Part shown: piece by piece, positions 1 through 11,511 of the stretch
Position numbering within the stretch: the first letter of the stretch is position 1
Layout of the letters: every line of letters begins with the position of its first letter
Source: Rhodeus uyekii
Lineage: Eukaryota; Chordata; Actinopteri; Cypriniformes; Acheilognathidae
Direction of reading: 5' to 3'
Assembly (NCBI GenBank): GCA_037043235.1
Contig: JAWRVZ010000133.1
Coordinates: 1-64,000 of the forward strand
Length of the DNA stretch: 64,000 nucleotides
Notes under the pieces: model-generated
Databases searched by the model: none
Told to the model about the DNA's origin: nothing
The model's input: only the letters and a program-made list of their open reading frames with translations
Made by a program: the position numbers and the translations under genes

Positions 1-303
1 TCAGCAATGGTTTACCCAATTGAAAGCAAACTTTGCATGTGTCAATGTCACCACACTCTCAATGTACCACATGAATTGACACTACAATTTGGTTACAGCG
101 CTGCCTGTTGGTTGAATGTGATAAACCATTAAATCGAAATACTAAAGACCGTATTGTTGATTTTTCAGCCATTTAGACTTAAGTCATATTGAAATCTCTT
201 TAGATTCTTACTGCCGTTGGTCTGATGATGCCAGCCATGTCGGCATGACATTTAATGCCCTCCTTGCGCTTGGCCCCGTGATGGCTGCTAGCAGCTATAT
301 TTA
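1..303 (+). mobile_element. Family A unit, 3' part (enters from the left)
   Basis: This is the last 303 bp of a family A element. It carries GCGCTTGGCCCC near 268, the palindrome GCTGCTAGCAGC and the end TATATTTA at 303. It matches the 3' parts of the other A units base for base over long stretches. TTATT and a hairpin terminus follow directly. Confidence 0.85.
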
Positions 304-308
304 TTATT

Positions 309-420
309 AGGGGCCAAGCACCGAAGGTGCGGAGGCACCTATTGTTTTTGTTCCGGTTCTTATTAGGGGCCAAGCACCGAAGGTGCGGAGGCACCTATTG
401 TTTTTGTTCCGGTTCTTATT
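309..420 (+). repeat. Two tandem family A 5'-terminal hairpin units
   Basis: Two copies of a 56-bp unit start at 309 and 365. Each is AGGGGCC, an AA spacer, a GCACC-GAA-GGTGC stem-loop, GGA, GGCACC, then CTATTGT and a T-rich arm ending TTCTTATT. The second copy is the true 5' end of the element that follows. The first has no body of its own. Confidence 0.9.
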
Positions 421-1530
421 ATTATTATTATTATTATTCTTCTTCTGCCATTGAAGTCTATGACAGCCCATAGAACCGTAAGCGGGAAAATGAAAAAAAG
501 TTGGCACACTCATAAAGGAGAGTCCAATCATTGACCATAGCAAAATTGAAGTCTCTAACTCAATCTCTATAGCGCCACCAACCGTCCAAAGTTGCACTCA
601 CGTTTACGTAAATAACTTTTGAACCGTATGTCCTAGAAACAAAATTCTTTTGTCCACTGATTCCTTGGCTCAAGACGATTCGATTGCACCCTATGACGTC
701 ATTTTCCGTCATGAAAATTTTCCCGCCATTTTGAATTTTATGAAAAACCTACTTTGTCGAACTCCTCCTAGGCCGTTCGTCCGATCTTCACGAAAATTGA
801 ACCACATCATCTCCCGACAATGTGGACAAAACGATATATAAAGAAAGTTGATTCGACAAACCGTTTACGAATAACTCGCGAAAGAATCCGAGGTAAAAGT
901 CGCCAAATTGAAACTGAGGCTTTATCTCCGCAATGCATTAGTCTTTTCTGACCAAACTAGGTGTGTGTTATGTCAATCATGGTCTGAGGCTACCTGCAGA
1001 GTTTTGGCGCTCTGCCCCCTAGTGGTCAGGAGTTATGAAAAACTGACTTTTTTGCTTATAACTTCTGAACCCTTTGGCCAAAAAACATGAAACTGGTCTC
1101 TTTAGATCCAGTGGGTCATGCCGAGTCCTGTGATACCAAATATTCCCATATCGGCCATTTTGAGCGTCTGCCATTTCGATTTTTCTTATAAGATGCTAAG
1201 TTTAACAAACACATGACTTTAGTGCTCTGTCAGCAATGGTTTACCCAATTGAAAGCAAACTTTGCATGTGTCAGTCACCACACTCTCAATGTACCACATG
1301 AATTGACACTACAATTTGGTTACAGCGCTGCCTGTTGGTTGAATGTGATAAACCATTAAATCGAAATACTAAAGACCGTATTGTTGATTTTTCAGCCATT
1401 TAGACTTAAGTCATATTGAAATGTCTTTAGATTCTTACTGCCGTTGGTCTGATGATGCAAGCCATGTCGGCATAACATGTAATGCCCTCCTTGCGCTTGG
1501 CCCCGTGATGGCTGCTAGCAGCTATATTTA
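309..1530 (+). mobile_element. Family A short unit (R subtype), with 5' hairpins
   Basis: This short-form unit runs from the hairpin terminus through (TTA)n-CTTCTTCTGCC and a body of about 1.07 kb to TATATTTA at 1530. The R subtype is marked by CTCCGCAATGCATTAGTC near 930 and GCAAGCCATGTCGGCATAACATG near the 3' end. It holds one copy of the central segment that is duplicated in long forms. The small ORFs at 650-841 and 908-1090 recur in sister copies and have no recognisable domain. Confidence 0.85.
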
Positions 1531-2633
1531 TTATTATTATTATTATTCTTCTTCTGCCATTGAAGTCTATGACAGCCCATAGAACCGTAAGCGGGAAAAT
1601 GAAAAAAAGTTGGCACACTCATAAAGGAGAGTCCAATCATTGACCATAGCAAAATTGAAGTCTCTAACTCAATCTCTCTAGCGCCACCAACTGTCCAAAG
1701 TTGCACTCACGTTTACGTAAATAACTTTTGCACCGTATGTCCTAGAAACAGAATTCTTTTGTCCACTGATTCCTTGGCTCAAGACGATTCGATTGCACCA
1801 TATGACGTCATTTTCCGTCATGAAAATTTTCCCGCCATTTTGAATTTTATGAAAAACCTACTTTGTCGAACTCCTCCTAGGCCGTTCGTCCGATGTTCAC
1901 GAAAATTGAACCACATCATCTCCCGACAATGTGGACATAACGATATATAAAGAAAGTTGATTCGACAAACCGTTTACGAATAACTCGCGAAAGAATCTGA
2001 GGTAAAAGTCGCCAAAATGAAATTGAGGCTTTATCTCCCCAATGCATTAGTCTTTTCTGACCAAACTAGGTGTGTGTTATGTCAATCATGGTTTGAGGCT
2101 ACCTGCAGAGTTTTGGCGCTGTGCCCCCTAGTGGTCAGGAGTTATCAAAAACTGACTTTTTTGCTTATAACTTCTGAACCCTTTGGCCAAAAATCATGAA
2201 ACTGGTCTCTTTAGATCCAGTGGGTCATGCCGAGTCCTGTGATACCAAATATTCCCATATCGGCCATTTTGAGCGTCTGCCATTTCGATTTTTCTTATAA
2301 GATGCAATGTTTAACAAACACTTGACTTTAGTGCTCTGTCAGGAATGGTTTACCCAATTGAAAGCAAACTTTGCATGTGTCAATGTCACCACACTCTCAA
2401 TGTACCACACACTACAATTTGGTTACAGCGCTGCCTGTTGGTTGAATGCGATAAACCATTAAATCGAATTGCTAAAGACCGTATTGTTGGTTTTTCAGCC
2501 ATTTAGACTTAAGTCATATTGAAATGTCTTTAGATTTTTACTGCCGTTGGTCTGATGATGCCAGTCATGTCGGCATGACATATAATGCCCTCCTTGCGCT
2601 TGGCCCCGTGATGGCTGCTAGCAGCTATATTTA
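1531..2633 (+). mobile_element. Family A short unit (P subtype)
   Basis: This short unit follows directly on the TATATTTA of the previous one, joined by TTATTATTATT without a hairpin terminus. The P subtype is marked by CTCCCCAATGCATTAG near 2036 and by GCCAGTCATGTCGGCATGACAT at the 3' end. The 3' palindrome and TATATTTA are intact at 2633. Confidence 0.85.
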
Positions 2634-2638
2634 TTATT

Positions 2639-3804
2639 AGGGGCCAAGCACCGAAGGTGCGGAGGCACCTATTGTTTTTGTTCCGGTTCTTATTATTATT
2701 ATTATTATTATTCTTCTTCTGCCATTGAAGTCTATGACAGCCCATAGAACCGTAAGCGGGAAAATGAAAAAAAGTTGGCACACTCATAAAGGAGAGTCCA
2801 ATCATTGACCATAGCAAAATTGAAGTCTCTAACTCAATCTCTATAGCGCCACCAACCGTCCAAAGTTGCACTCACGTTTACGTAAATAACTTTTGAACCG
2901 TATGTCCTAGAAACAAAATTCTTTTGTCCACTGATTCCTTGGCTCAAGACGATTCGATTGCACCCTATGACGTCATTTTCCGTCATGAAAATTTTCCCGC
3001 CATTTTGAATTTTATGAAAAACCTACTTTGTCGAACTCCTCCTAGGCCGTTCGTCCGATCTTCACGAAAATTGAACCACATCATCTCCCGACAATGTGGA
3101 CAAAACGATATATAAAGAAAGTTGATTCGACAAACCGTTTACGAATAACTCGCGAAAGAATCCGAGGTAAAAGTCGCCAAATTGAAACTGAGGCTTTATC
3201 TCCGCAATGCATTAGTCTTTTCTGACCAAACTAGGTGTGTGTTATGTCAATCATGGTCTGAGGCTACCTGCAGAGTTTTGGCGCTCTGCCCCCTAGTGGT
3301 CAGGAGTTATGAAAAACTGACTTTTTTGCTTATAACTTCTGAACCCTTTGGCCAAAAAACATGAAACTGGTCTCTTTAGATCCAGTGGGTCATGCCGAGT
3401 CCTGTGATACCAAATATTCCCATATCGGCCATTTTGAGCGTCTGCCATTTCGATTTTTCTTATAAGATGCTAAGTTTAACAAACACATGACTTTAGTGCT
3501 CTGTCAGCAATGGTTTACCCAATTGAAAGCAAACTTTGCATGTGTCAGTCACCACACTCTCAATGTACCACATGAATTGACACTACAATTTGGTTACAGC
3601 GCTGCCTGTTGGTTGAATGTGATAAACCATTAAATCGAAATACTAAAGACCGTATTGTTGATTTTTCAGCCATTTAGACTTAAGTCATATTGAAATGTCT
3701 TTAGATTCTTACTGCCGTTGGTCTGATGATGCAAGCCATGTCGGCATAACATGTAATGCCCTCCTTGCGCTTGGCCCCGTGATGGCTGCTAGCAGCTATA
3801 TTTA
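2639..3804 (+). mobile_element. Family A short unit (R subtype) with one 5' hairpin
   Basis: A single hairpin terminus (2639-2694) leads a body that appears identical to the R unit at 309-1530 apart from TTA repeat number. The 3' end is TATATTTA at 3804. The R-P-R order across 309-3804 is the dimer pattern seen again at 17.2-26.2 kb. Confidence 0.85.
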
Positions 3805-5622
3805 TTATTATTATTCTTCTTCTGCCATTGAAGTCTATGACAGCCCATAGAACCGTAAGCGGGAAAATGAAAAAAAGTTGGCACACTCATAAAGGAGAGT
3901 CCAATCATTGACCATAGCAAAATTGAAGTCTCTAACTCAATCTCTCTAGCGCCACCAACTGTCCAAAGTTGCACTCACGTTTACGTAAATAACTTTTGAA
4001 CCGTATGTCCTAGAAACAAAATTCTTTTGTCAACTGATTCCTTGGCTCAAGACGATTCGATTGCACCCTATGACGTCATTTTCCGTCATGAATATTTTCC
4101 CGCCATTTTGAATTTTATGAAAAACCTACTTTTTCGAACTCCTCCTAGGCCGTTTGTCCGATTTTCACGAAAATTGAACCACATCATCTCCAGACCATGC
4201 TGACAAAAAGTTATCCAAAGAAAGTTGAAATGTCAAACCGTTTACGAATAACTCACGAAAGAATCCGACGTAATGATCGCAAAAATGAACTTGAGGCTCT
4301 ATCTCCACAACGCATTAGCGTTTTCTGACCAAACTCGGTGTGTGTTATGTCAATCATGGTCTGAGGCTACCTGCAGAGTTTTGGCGCTGTGCCCCCTAGT
4401 GGTCAGGAGATATGAAAAAGTGACATTTTTCCTTACAACTCCTGAACGCTTTGTCCAAAAATCATAAAACTGGTCTCGTTAGATTCAGTGCATCATGCCG
4501 AGTCGTGCGATACCAAATTTTCCCATATCGGCCATTTAGAGCGTCGGCCATTTTGAATATTGTCATAAATTGCTATATTTAACAAATGGATTGGCGTATC
4601 GTTACGAAACTCAATATGTGTCTTCGGCACCTAATCTTGATACGGCACAAAAAGTTTGGGGGCAGCGCCACCTTGTGGTCAAAAGTTATAACCAAATTTA
4701 CAAATATGCTAATAACTTTTGATGACGTTAACCTATTGTAAAACAAATGGTCTTAATGTGTTCATTGGGTCAAGCCGAGACCATAGATACCAAATATGTT
4801 ATATTCGGCCAAACCTCCGATTTGCCATGTTATTTTTCTTTAAAAACCTACTTTTTCGAACTCCTCCCAGACCGTTTGTCCAATTTTCACCAAAATTGAA
4901 CCACATCATCTCCAGACCATCATGACAAAAAGTTATCCAAAGAAAGTTGATATGTCAAACCGTTTACGAATAACTCGCGAAAGAATCCGACGTAATGGTC
5001 GCAAAATTGAAATTGAGGCTTTATCTCCGCAATGCATTAGCCTTTTCTGACCAAACTAGGTGTGTGTTATGTCAATCATGGTCTGAGGCTACCTGCAGAG
5101 TTTTGGCGCTCTGCCCCCTAGTGGTCAGGAGATATTAAAAAACTGACATTTTTGATTATAACTCCTGAACGCTTTGTCTAAAAATCATGAAACTGCTGTC
5201 TTTAGATCCAGTTGGTCATGCCGAGTCCTGTGATACCACATTTTCCCATATCGGCCATTTTGAGCATCTGCCATTTCGATTTTTCTTATAAGATGCTATG
5301 TTTAACAAACACATGACTTTAGTGCTGTCAGCAATGGTTTACCCAATTGAAAGCAAACTTTGCATGTGTCAATGTCACCACACTCTCAATGTACCACACA
5401 CTACAATTTGGTTACAGCGCTGCCTGTTGGTTGAATGCGATAAACCATTAAATCGAATTGCTAAAGACCGTATTGTTGGTTTTTCAGCCATTTAGACTTA
5501 AGTCATATTGAAATGTCTTTAGATTCTTACTGCCGTTGGTCTGATGATGCCAGTCATGTCGGCATGACATTTAATGCCCTCCTTGCGCTTGGCCCCGTGA
5601 TGGCTGCTAGCAGCTATATTTA
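3805..5622 (+). mobile_element. Family A long unit (1.82 kb)
   Basis: This is a long form in which a central segment of about 720 bp is present twice. The phrase AAAACCTACTTTTTCGAACTCC recurs near 4121 and 4843, and the GAGGCT(C/T)TATCTCC phrase recurs near 4293 and 5015. Short units have one copy, which fits loss by recombination between these direct repeats. The 3' end is intact at 5622. No hairpin precedes it. Confidence 0.85.
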
Positions 5623-6719
5623 TTATTATTATTCTTCTTCTGCCATTGAAGTCTATGACAGCCCATAGAACCGTAAGCGGGAAAATGAAAAAAAGTTGGC
5701 ACACTCATAAAGGAGAGTCTAATCATTGACCATAGCAAAATTGAAGTCTCTAACTCAATCTCTCTACCGCCACCAACTGTCCAAAGTTGCACTCACGTTT
5801 ACGTAAATAACTTTTGAACCGTATGTCCTAGAAACAAAATTCTTTTGTCCACTGATTCCTTGGCTCAAGACGATTCGATTGCACCCTATGACGTCATTTT
5901 CCGTCATGAAAATTTTCCCGCCATTTTGAATTTTATGAAAAACCTACTTTGTCGAACTCCTCCTAGGCCGTTCGTCCGATGTTCACGAAAATTGAACCAC
6001 ATCATCTCCTGACAATGTGGACAAAACGATATATAAACAAAGTTGATTCGTCAAACCGTTTACGAATAACTTGTGAAAGAATCTGAGGTAAAAGTCGCCA
6101 AAATGAAATTGAGGCTTTATCTCCCCAATGCATTAGCCTTTTCTGACCAAACTAGGTGTGTGTTATGTCAATCATGGTTTGAGGCTACCTGCAGAGTTTT
6201 GGCGCTGTGCCCCCTAGTGGTCAGGAGTTATCAAAAACTGACTTTTTTGCTTATAACTTCTGAACCCTTTGGCCAAAAATCATGAAACTGGTCTCTTTAG
6301 ATCCAGTGGGTCATGCCGAGTCCTATGATACCAAATATTCCCATATCGGCCATTTTGAGCGTCTGCCATTTCGATTTTTCTTATAAGATGCTATGTTTAA
6401 CAAACACATGACTTTAGTGCTCTGTCAGCAATGGTTTACCCAATTGAAAGCAAACTTTGCATGTGTCAATGTCACCACACTCTCAATGTACCACACACTA
6501 CAATTTGGTTACAGCGCTGCCTGTTGGTTGAATGCGATAAACCATTAAATCGAATTGCTAAAGACCGTATTGTTGGTTTTTCAGCCATTTAGACTTAAGC
6601 CATATTGAAATGTCTTTAGATTTTTACTGCCGTTGGTCTGATGATGCCAGTCATGTCGGCATGACATTTAATGCCCTCCTTGCGCTTGGCCCCGTGATGG
6701 CTGCTAGCAGCTATATTTA
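5623..6719 (+). mobile_element. Family A short unit (P-like)
   Basis: This is a short form with CTCCCCAATGCATTAGCC near 6120. It is joined at both ends by TTATTATT with no hairpin terminus. The 3' end is GCTGCTAGCAGC-TATATTTA at 6719. Confidence 0.85.
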
Positions 6720-7793
6720 TTATTATTATTATTCTTCTTCTGCCATTGAAGTCTATGACAGCCCATAGAACCGTAAGCGGGAAAATGAAAAAAAGTTGGC
6801 ACACTGATAAAGGAGAGTCCAATCATTGACCATAGCAAAATTGAAGTCTCTAACTCAATCTCTCTAGCGCCACCAACTGTCCAAAGTTGCACTCACGTTT
6901 ACGTAAATAACTTTTGAACCGTATGTCCTAGAAACAAAATTCTTTTGTCCACTGATTCCTTGGCTCAAGACGATTCGATTGCACCCTATGACGTCATTTT
7001 CCGTCATGAAGATTTTCCCGCCATTTTGAATTTTATGAAAAACCTACTTTGTCGAACTCCTCCTAGGCCGTTCGTCCGATGTTCACGAAAATTGAACCAC
7101 ATCATCTCCCGACAATGTGGACAAAACGATATATAAAGAAAGTTGATTCGTCAAACCGTTTACGAATAACTCGCGAAAGAATCTGAGGTAAAAGTCGCCA
7201 AAATGAAATTGAGGCTTTATCTCCCCAATGCATTAGCCTTTTCTGACCAAACTAGGTGTGTGTTATGTCAATCATGGTTTGAGGCTACCTGCAGAGTTTT
7301 GGCGCTGTGCCCCCTAGTGGTCAGGAGTTATCAAAAACTGACTTTTTTGCTTATAACTTCTGAACCCTTTGGCCAAAAATCATGAAACTGGTCTCTTTAG
7401 ATCCAGTGGGTCATGCCGAGTCCTGTGATAGCAAATATTCCCATATCGGGCATTTTGAGCGTCTGCCATTTCGATTTTTCTTATAAGATGCTATGTTTAA
7501 CAAACACATGACTTTAGTGCTCTGTCAGCCATGGTTTACCCAATTTACCCAATGTACCACATGAATTGACACTACAATTTGGTTACAGCGCTGCCTGTTG
7601 GTCGAACGTGATAAACCATTAAATCGAACTACTAAAGACCGTATTGTTGATTTTTCAGCCATTTAGACTTAAGTCATATTGAAATGTCTTTAGATTCTTA
7701 CTGCCGTTGGTCTGATGATGCCAGCCATGTCGGCATGACATTTAATGCCCTCCTTGCGCTTGGCCCCGTGATGGCTGCTAGCAGCTATATTTA
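6720..7793 (+). mobile_element. Family A short unit (P subtype), followed by family B
   Basis: This 1,074-bp P unit matches the units ending at 18400, 20583 and 24986. All share a contracted stretch, TTTACCCAATTTACCCAATG (near 7531), where other copies carry a longer GAAAGCAAACTTTGCATG region. Its TATATTTA end (7793) is followed by TTATTATTATT and a family B body. Confidence 0.85.
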
Positions 7794-9507
7794 TTATTAT
7801 TATTCTTCTGCCGTAATGCGTCTCGTGCAGACCAAACCGTAAGGTCTAGAGACTTGAAACTTTGTCAGATGGTAGGTCTCAATTTGGGGAGAACGTATCA
7901 AAATATGACGCAAATCGGGCTATAGGTGGCGCTACAGCGACTACAAACGCGTACATGTTCATAACTCGTAAACCGTTTGTCGTACACTCAAGTGTCTTAT
8001 ATGTCTGGAATCCTTGGCTCAAGACTTAAAAAATGTATATCTCCGATTTCATTTCCGCCTATAAAAATTTTCCGCCATTTTGAATTTTCTGAAAAAAAAA
8101 TTTTTCGAACTCCTCATAGGCCGTTTGTCCAAATAACACGAAACTTCACACACATCATCTAGAGACTCTCATGACCAAAAGTTATTCAAATAATTTCGAT
8201 CGGTGATTCAGGCTCGCAACAAGACGCTAAAACGTTTGCATGAGGCGGAGACACTTTTGCTAAAATCATAATAACTCTGGAACGCAAAGAGATAATCTCA
8301 CCAAACTGCACATAGTCATGTATAAGCTCATTTTGTGGTCACTCCAAAAAAACTGGGCCAGTTGACCACTTGGTGGCGCTATATTGGGAAAAAAACACTC
8401 AATCACCTGTACAGGGTCACATGTTTGTCTGATTGACCTGAAACTTGTCATGCACGGTCTTTGTCCTATGGTCCATTATGGTCTATGAGGACATTGGTGT
8501 ATCTCAAAAAACATGGCCGTCATCGGCCAATGAAATTTGAGCATCAATTAGACCAGCTTAACGAAGGTCGATTGGAACGAAACTCGATGGGTGTGTTTGA
8601 CTCAGGGCCCTAGTGGTCTGTCAGAATTTTGAAAAAAATCGGACACTAGTTGGCGCTAACGAGTTTTTTGCGTCTCTACTCACGTGGTGTTTCACGCATC
8701 CACAGAATATTGATATCATATCATAGATCTCCTCATACTGAACAACTTTGCCTCAAGAACCACTGCTGTCAATCAAATTGTTTGTGAAATATTGGAGATT
8801 TTTGAAATTTCAACTTTTTCGAACTCGTCATAGGCCGTCAATATCACTGGCTTGAAAATTCACACGCATCATCTAGGGACACTCAAGGGAAAAAGTTATT
8901 CAAAGAATTTCGATCAGTCAAACCCTTCAGCAGATATAATTTTTCATATATTTCAGGTTTGGCCTATTGTGGATAAATAGCTTATATATCTTGTCCACAA
9001 ACAAGAAACTTCACAAAACTGTGTAAATGTTAAGAACAAGTCATTTTGAAGAAATGTGTTGGGTTTCATGTATTTCTGATACTCATAGGGATCGCAATAA
9101 ATTATAAACACTCTATATTTTAAAATCTTAGAAAAGTTGTAATACTAGTTTTGTCCACAAGAGAAACGTCACAGAACTGTGAACATGTTAAGAACAAGTC
9201 ATTTTGAAGAAATGTGTCGGGTTTCATGTATTTCTGATGCTCATAGGGCTCACAATAATTTATAAACGATCTATATTTGAAAATCTTAGAAAAGCTGTAT
9301 TACTACTTTTGTCCACAAGAGGCACCATCAGGCTAGGAATTTTTTTATGTGGAGAACAAGTCAGATTGACATAGACTGACATAACAGTTCAAATGACATG
9401 ACATATGGTGTTAAACACATGCACGTAATATTAATATTATTTGATAGATTTTTCCAAACTGAAAAATGTTTAACATGTATGTACATCGTTTACACAAACT
9501 TATATTT
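7794..9507 (+). mobile_element. Family B unit, 3' end truncated
   Basis: The unit begins at the (TTA)n-CTTCTGCCGTAATGCG edge without its GGGGTTC hairpin terminus. It runs through the B body, including GGTGGCGCTACAGCGACTAC near 7926 and GACCACTTGGTGGCGCTA near 8364. It stops at ACACAAACT-TATATTTA (about 9500-9507). The CGTTTGAACCCC motif and terminal palindrome are missing, so only the last eight bases of the normal 3' end remain, fused to interior sequence. Confidence 0.75.
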
Positions 9508-9682
9508 AGGGGTTCAAACGCGAAGCGTTGAAAACCTATTGTAATTGTTAGGATTTTTATTATTAGGGGTTCAAACGCGAAGCGTTGAAAACCTATTGTA
9601 ATTGTTAGGATTTTTATTATTATTAGGGGTTCAAACGCGAAGCGTTGAAAACCTATTGTAATTGTTAAGATTTTTATTATTA
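9508..9682 (+). repeat. Three tandem family B 5'-terminal hairpin units
   Basis: Units start at 9508, 9565 and 9625 (spacings 57 and 60). Each is AGGGGTTCA, a stem AACGC-GAA-GCGTT, GAAAACC, CTATTGTAATTGTTA(G/A)GA and TTTTTATTA. The spacing differences are multiples of three, which is extra TTA. The loop contains GCGAAGC, known from oligonucleotide work as an unusually stable DNA mini-hairpin. Confidence 0.9.
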
Positions 9683-11511
9683 TTATTATTATTCTGCCGT
9701 ACTTCTTATCGTGCAGACCAAACCGTAATGTCTAGAGACTTGAAAGTTGGCCAGAAGGTAGGTCTCAATTTGGGGAGAACGTATCAAAATATGACCCCGA
9801 TTGGCCAATAGGTGGCGCTACAGCGATCAAAATACCTAAATTGCTAATAACTCATAGACAGTTTGTCGTACACTCAAGTGTCTTATATCCCTGGAATCCT
9901 TGGCTCAAGACTTAAAAAATGTATATCTCCGATTTCATTTCCGCCTATAAAAATTTTCCGCCATTTTGAATTTTCTAAAAAAAAAAAATTTCGAACTCCT
10001 CATAGGCCGTTTGTCCAAATAACGTGAAACTTCACACATATCATCTAGAGACTCTCATGACCAAAAGTTATTCAAATAATTTCGATCGGTGATTCAGGCT
10101 TGCAACAACACGCTAAAACGTTCGCATAGTGCGGAGACACTTTTGCTAAAATCGTAATAACTCTGGAACGCAAAGAGATAATCTCAACAAACTTCACATA
10201 GTCATGTATAAGGTCATTTTGTGGTCACACCAAAAAAACTGGGCCAGTTGACCACTTGGTGGCGCTATATTGTGAAAAAAACACTAAATCACCTGTACAG
10301 GGTCACATGTTTATCTGATTGACCTGAAACTTGTCATGCACGGTCTTTGACCAAGGGTCCCTGATGGTCTATGAGGACATTGGTGTATCTCAAAAAACAT
10401 GGCCGTCATCGGCCAATGAACTTTGAGCATCAATTAGACCAGCCTAACGAAGGTCGATCGGAACGAAACTCGATGGGTGTGTTTGACGCATGGCCATAGT
10501 GGTCTGTCAGAATTTTGAAAAAAATCGGACACTAGTTGGCGCTAACAAGTTTTTTGCGTCTCTACTCACGTGGTATTTCACGCATCCACAGAATATTGAT
10601 ATCATATGATAGATCTCCTCATACTGAACAACTTTGCCTCAAAAACCACTGCTGTCAATCAAATTGTTTGCGAAATATTGGAGATTTTTGAAATTTCAAA
10701 TTTTTCGAACTCGTCATAGGCGGTCAATACGATTGGCTTGAAAATTCATACGCATCATCTAGGGACACTCAAGGCAAAAAGTTATTCAAAGAATTTTGAT
10801 TAGTTAACCCGTTCAGCAGATATAATTTTTCATATATTTCAGATCTGGCCTATTGTGAATAAAAAGCCTATATATCTCGTCCACAAACAAGAAACTTCAC
10901 CAAACTGTGTAAATGTTAAGAACAAGTCATTTTGAAGAAATGTGTCGGGTTTCATGTATTTCTGCTGCTCATAGGGCTCACAATAAATTATAAACACTCT
11001 CTATTTTAAAATCGTAGAAAAGCTGTAATACTACTTTTGTCCACAAGAGGCACCATCAGGCTAGAAAATCTTTTTATGTGGAGAACAAGTCAGATTGACA
11101 TAGACTGACATAAACTGACAGAACAGTTCAGATGTTCAGTTCACAATATTAATATCATTTAATCTTCTCAGTCTGAACATCTTTGAAAGATGTCTATTCA
11201 CACAGAGTAGAAACTTCACAGAACTGTGCTCATTAGGTAAACTAGTCAGATTGACAAAAAAGGTCATAACAGTTCAAATGATATGACGTGTAGTGTTAAA
11301 CATATCCACATTACTATCATTTGATAGATCTTCCCATACTGAAATTTTTTTTAACATGTCTATATATCATTTACACAAACTAGAAACTTCATAAAGCTCT
11401 GTTTATGTGGAGAACAAGTCAGATTGACATAGACCGACATAACTGTTCATATGTTCAGTTCACAATGTCAATATCATTTGATCTTCTCATTCTGAACATC
11501 TTTGAAAGATG
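9508..11511 (+). mobile_element. Family B unit with 5' hairpins, 3' end lost at fusion
   Basis: Three hairpin termini precede a B body of the CCGTACTTCTTATCGTGC subtype. It ends near 11511, where CTTTGAAAGATGTC runs directly into AGGTCTCAATTTGGGGAG, an internal point near the start of the next B copy. The whole 3' terminus and the next copy's 5' end are missing. This is the signature of unequal exchange or deletion. Confidence 0.75.

Noticed and set aside
650..1090. Recurrent 60-63 aa ORFs (frames such as 650-841 and 908-1090, repeated in nearly every A unit)
   Set aside because: They recur because the DNA repeats. Their frames break in sister copies, they lack domains, and the equivalent B region gives a different frame. 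Sequence identity at DNA level explains them.
2530..2871. Minus-strand ORFs with KKNNNN runs
   Set aside because: The asparagine runs are translated TTA repeats on the opposite strand, and the remainder is the reverse of the element edge and hairpin.
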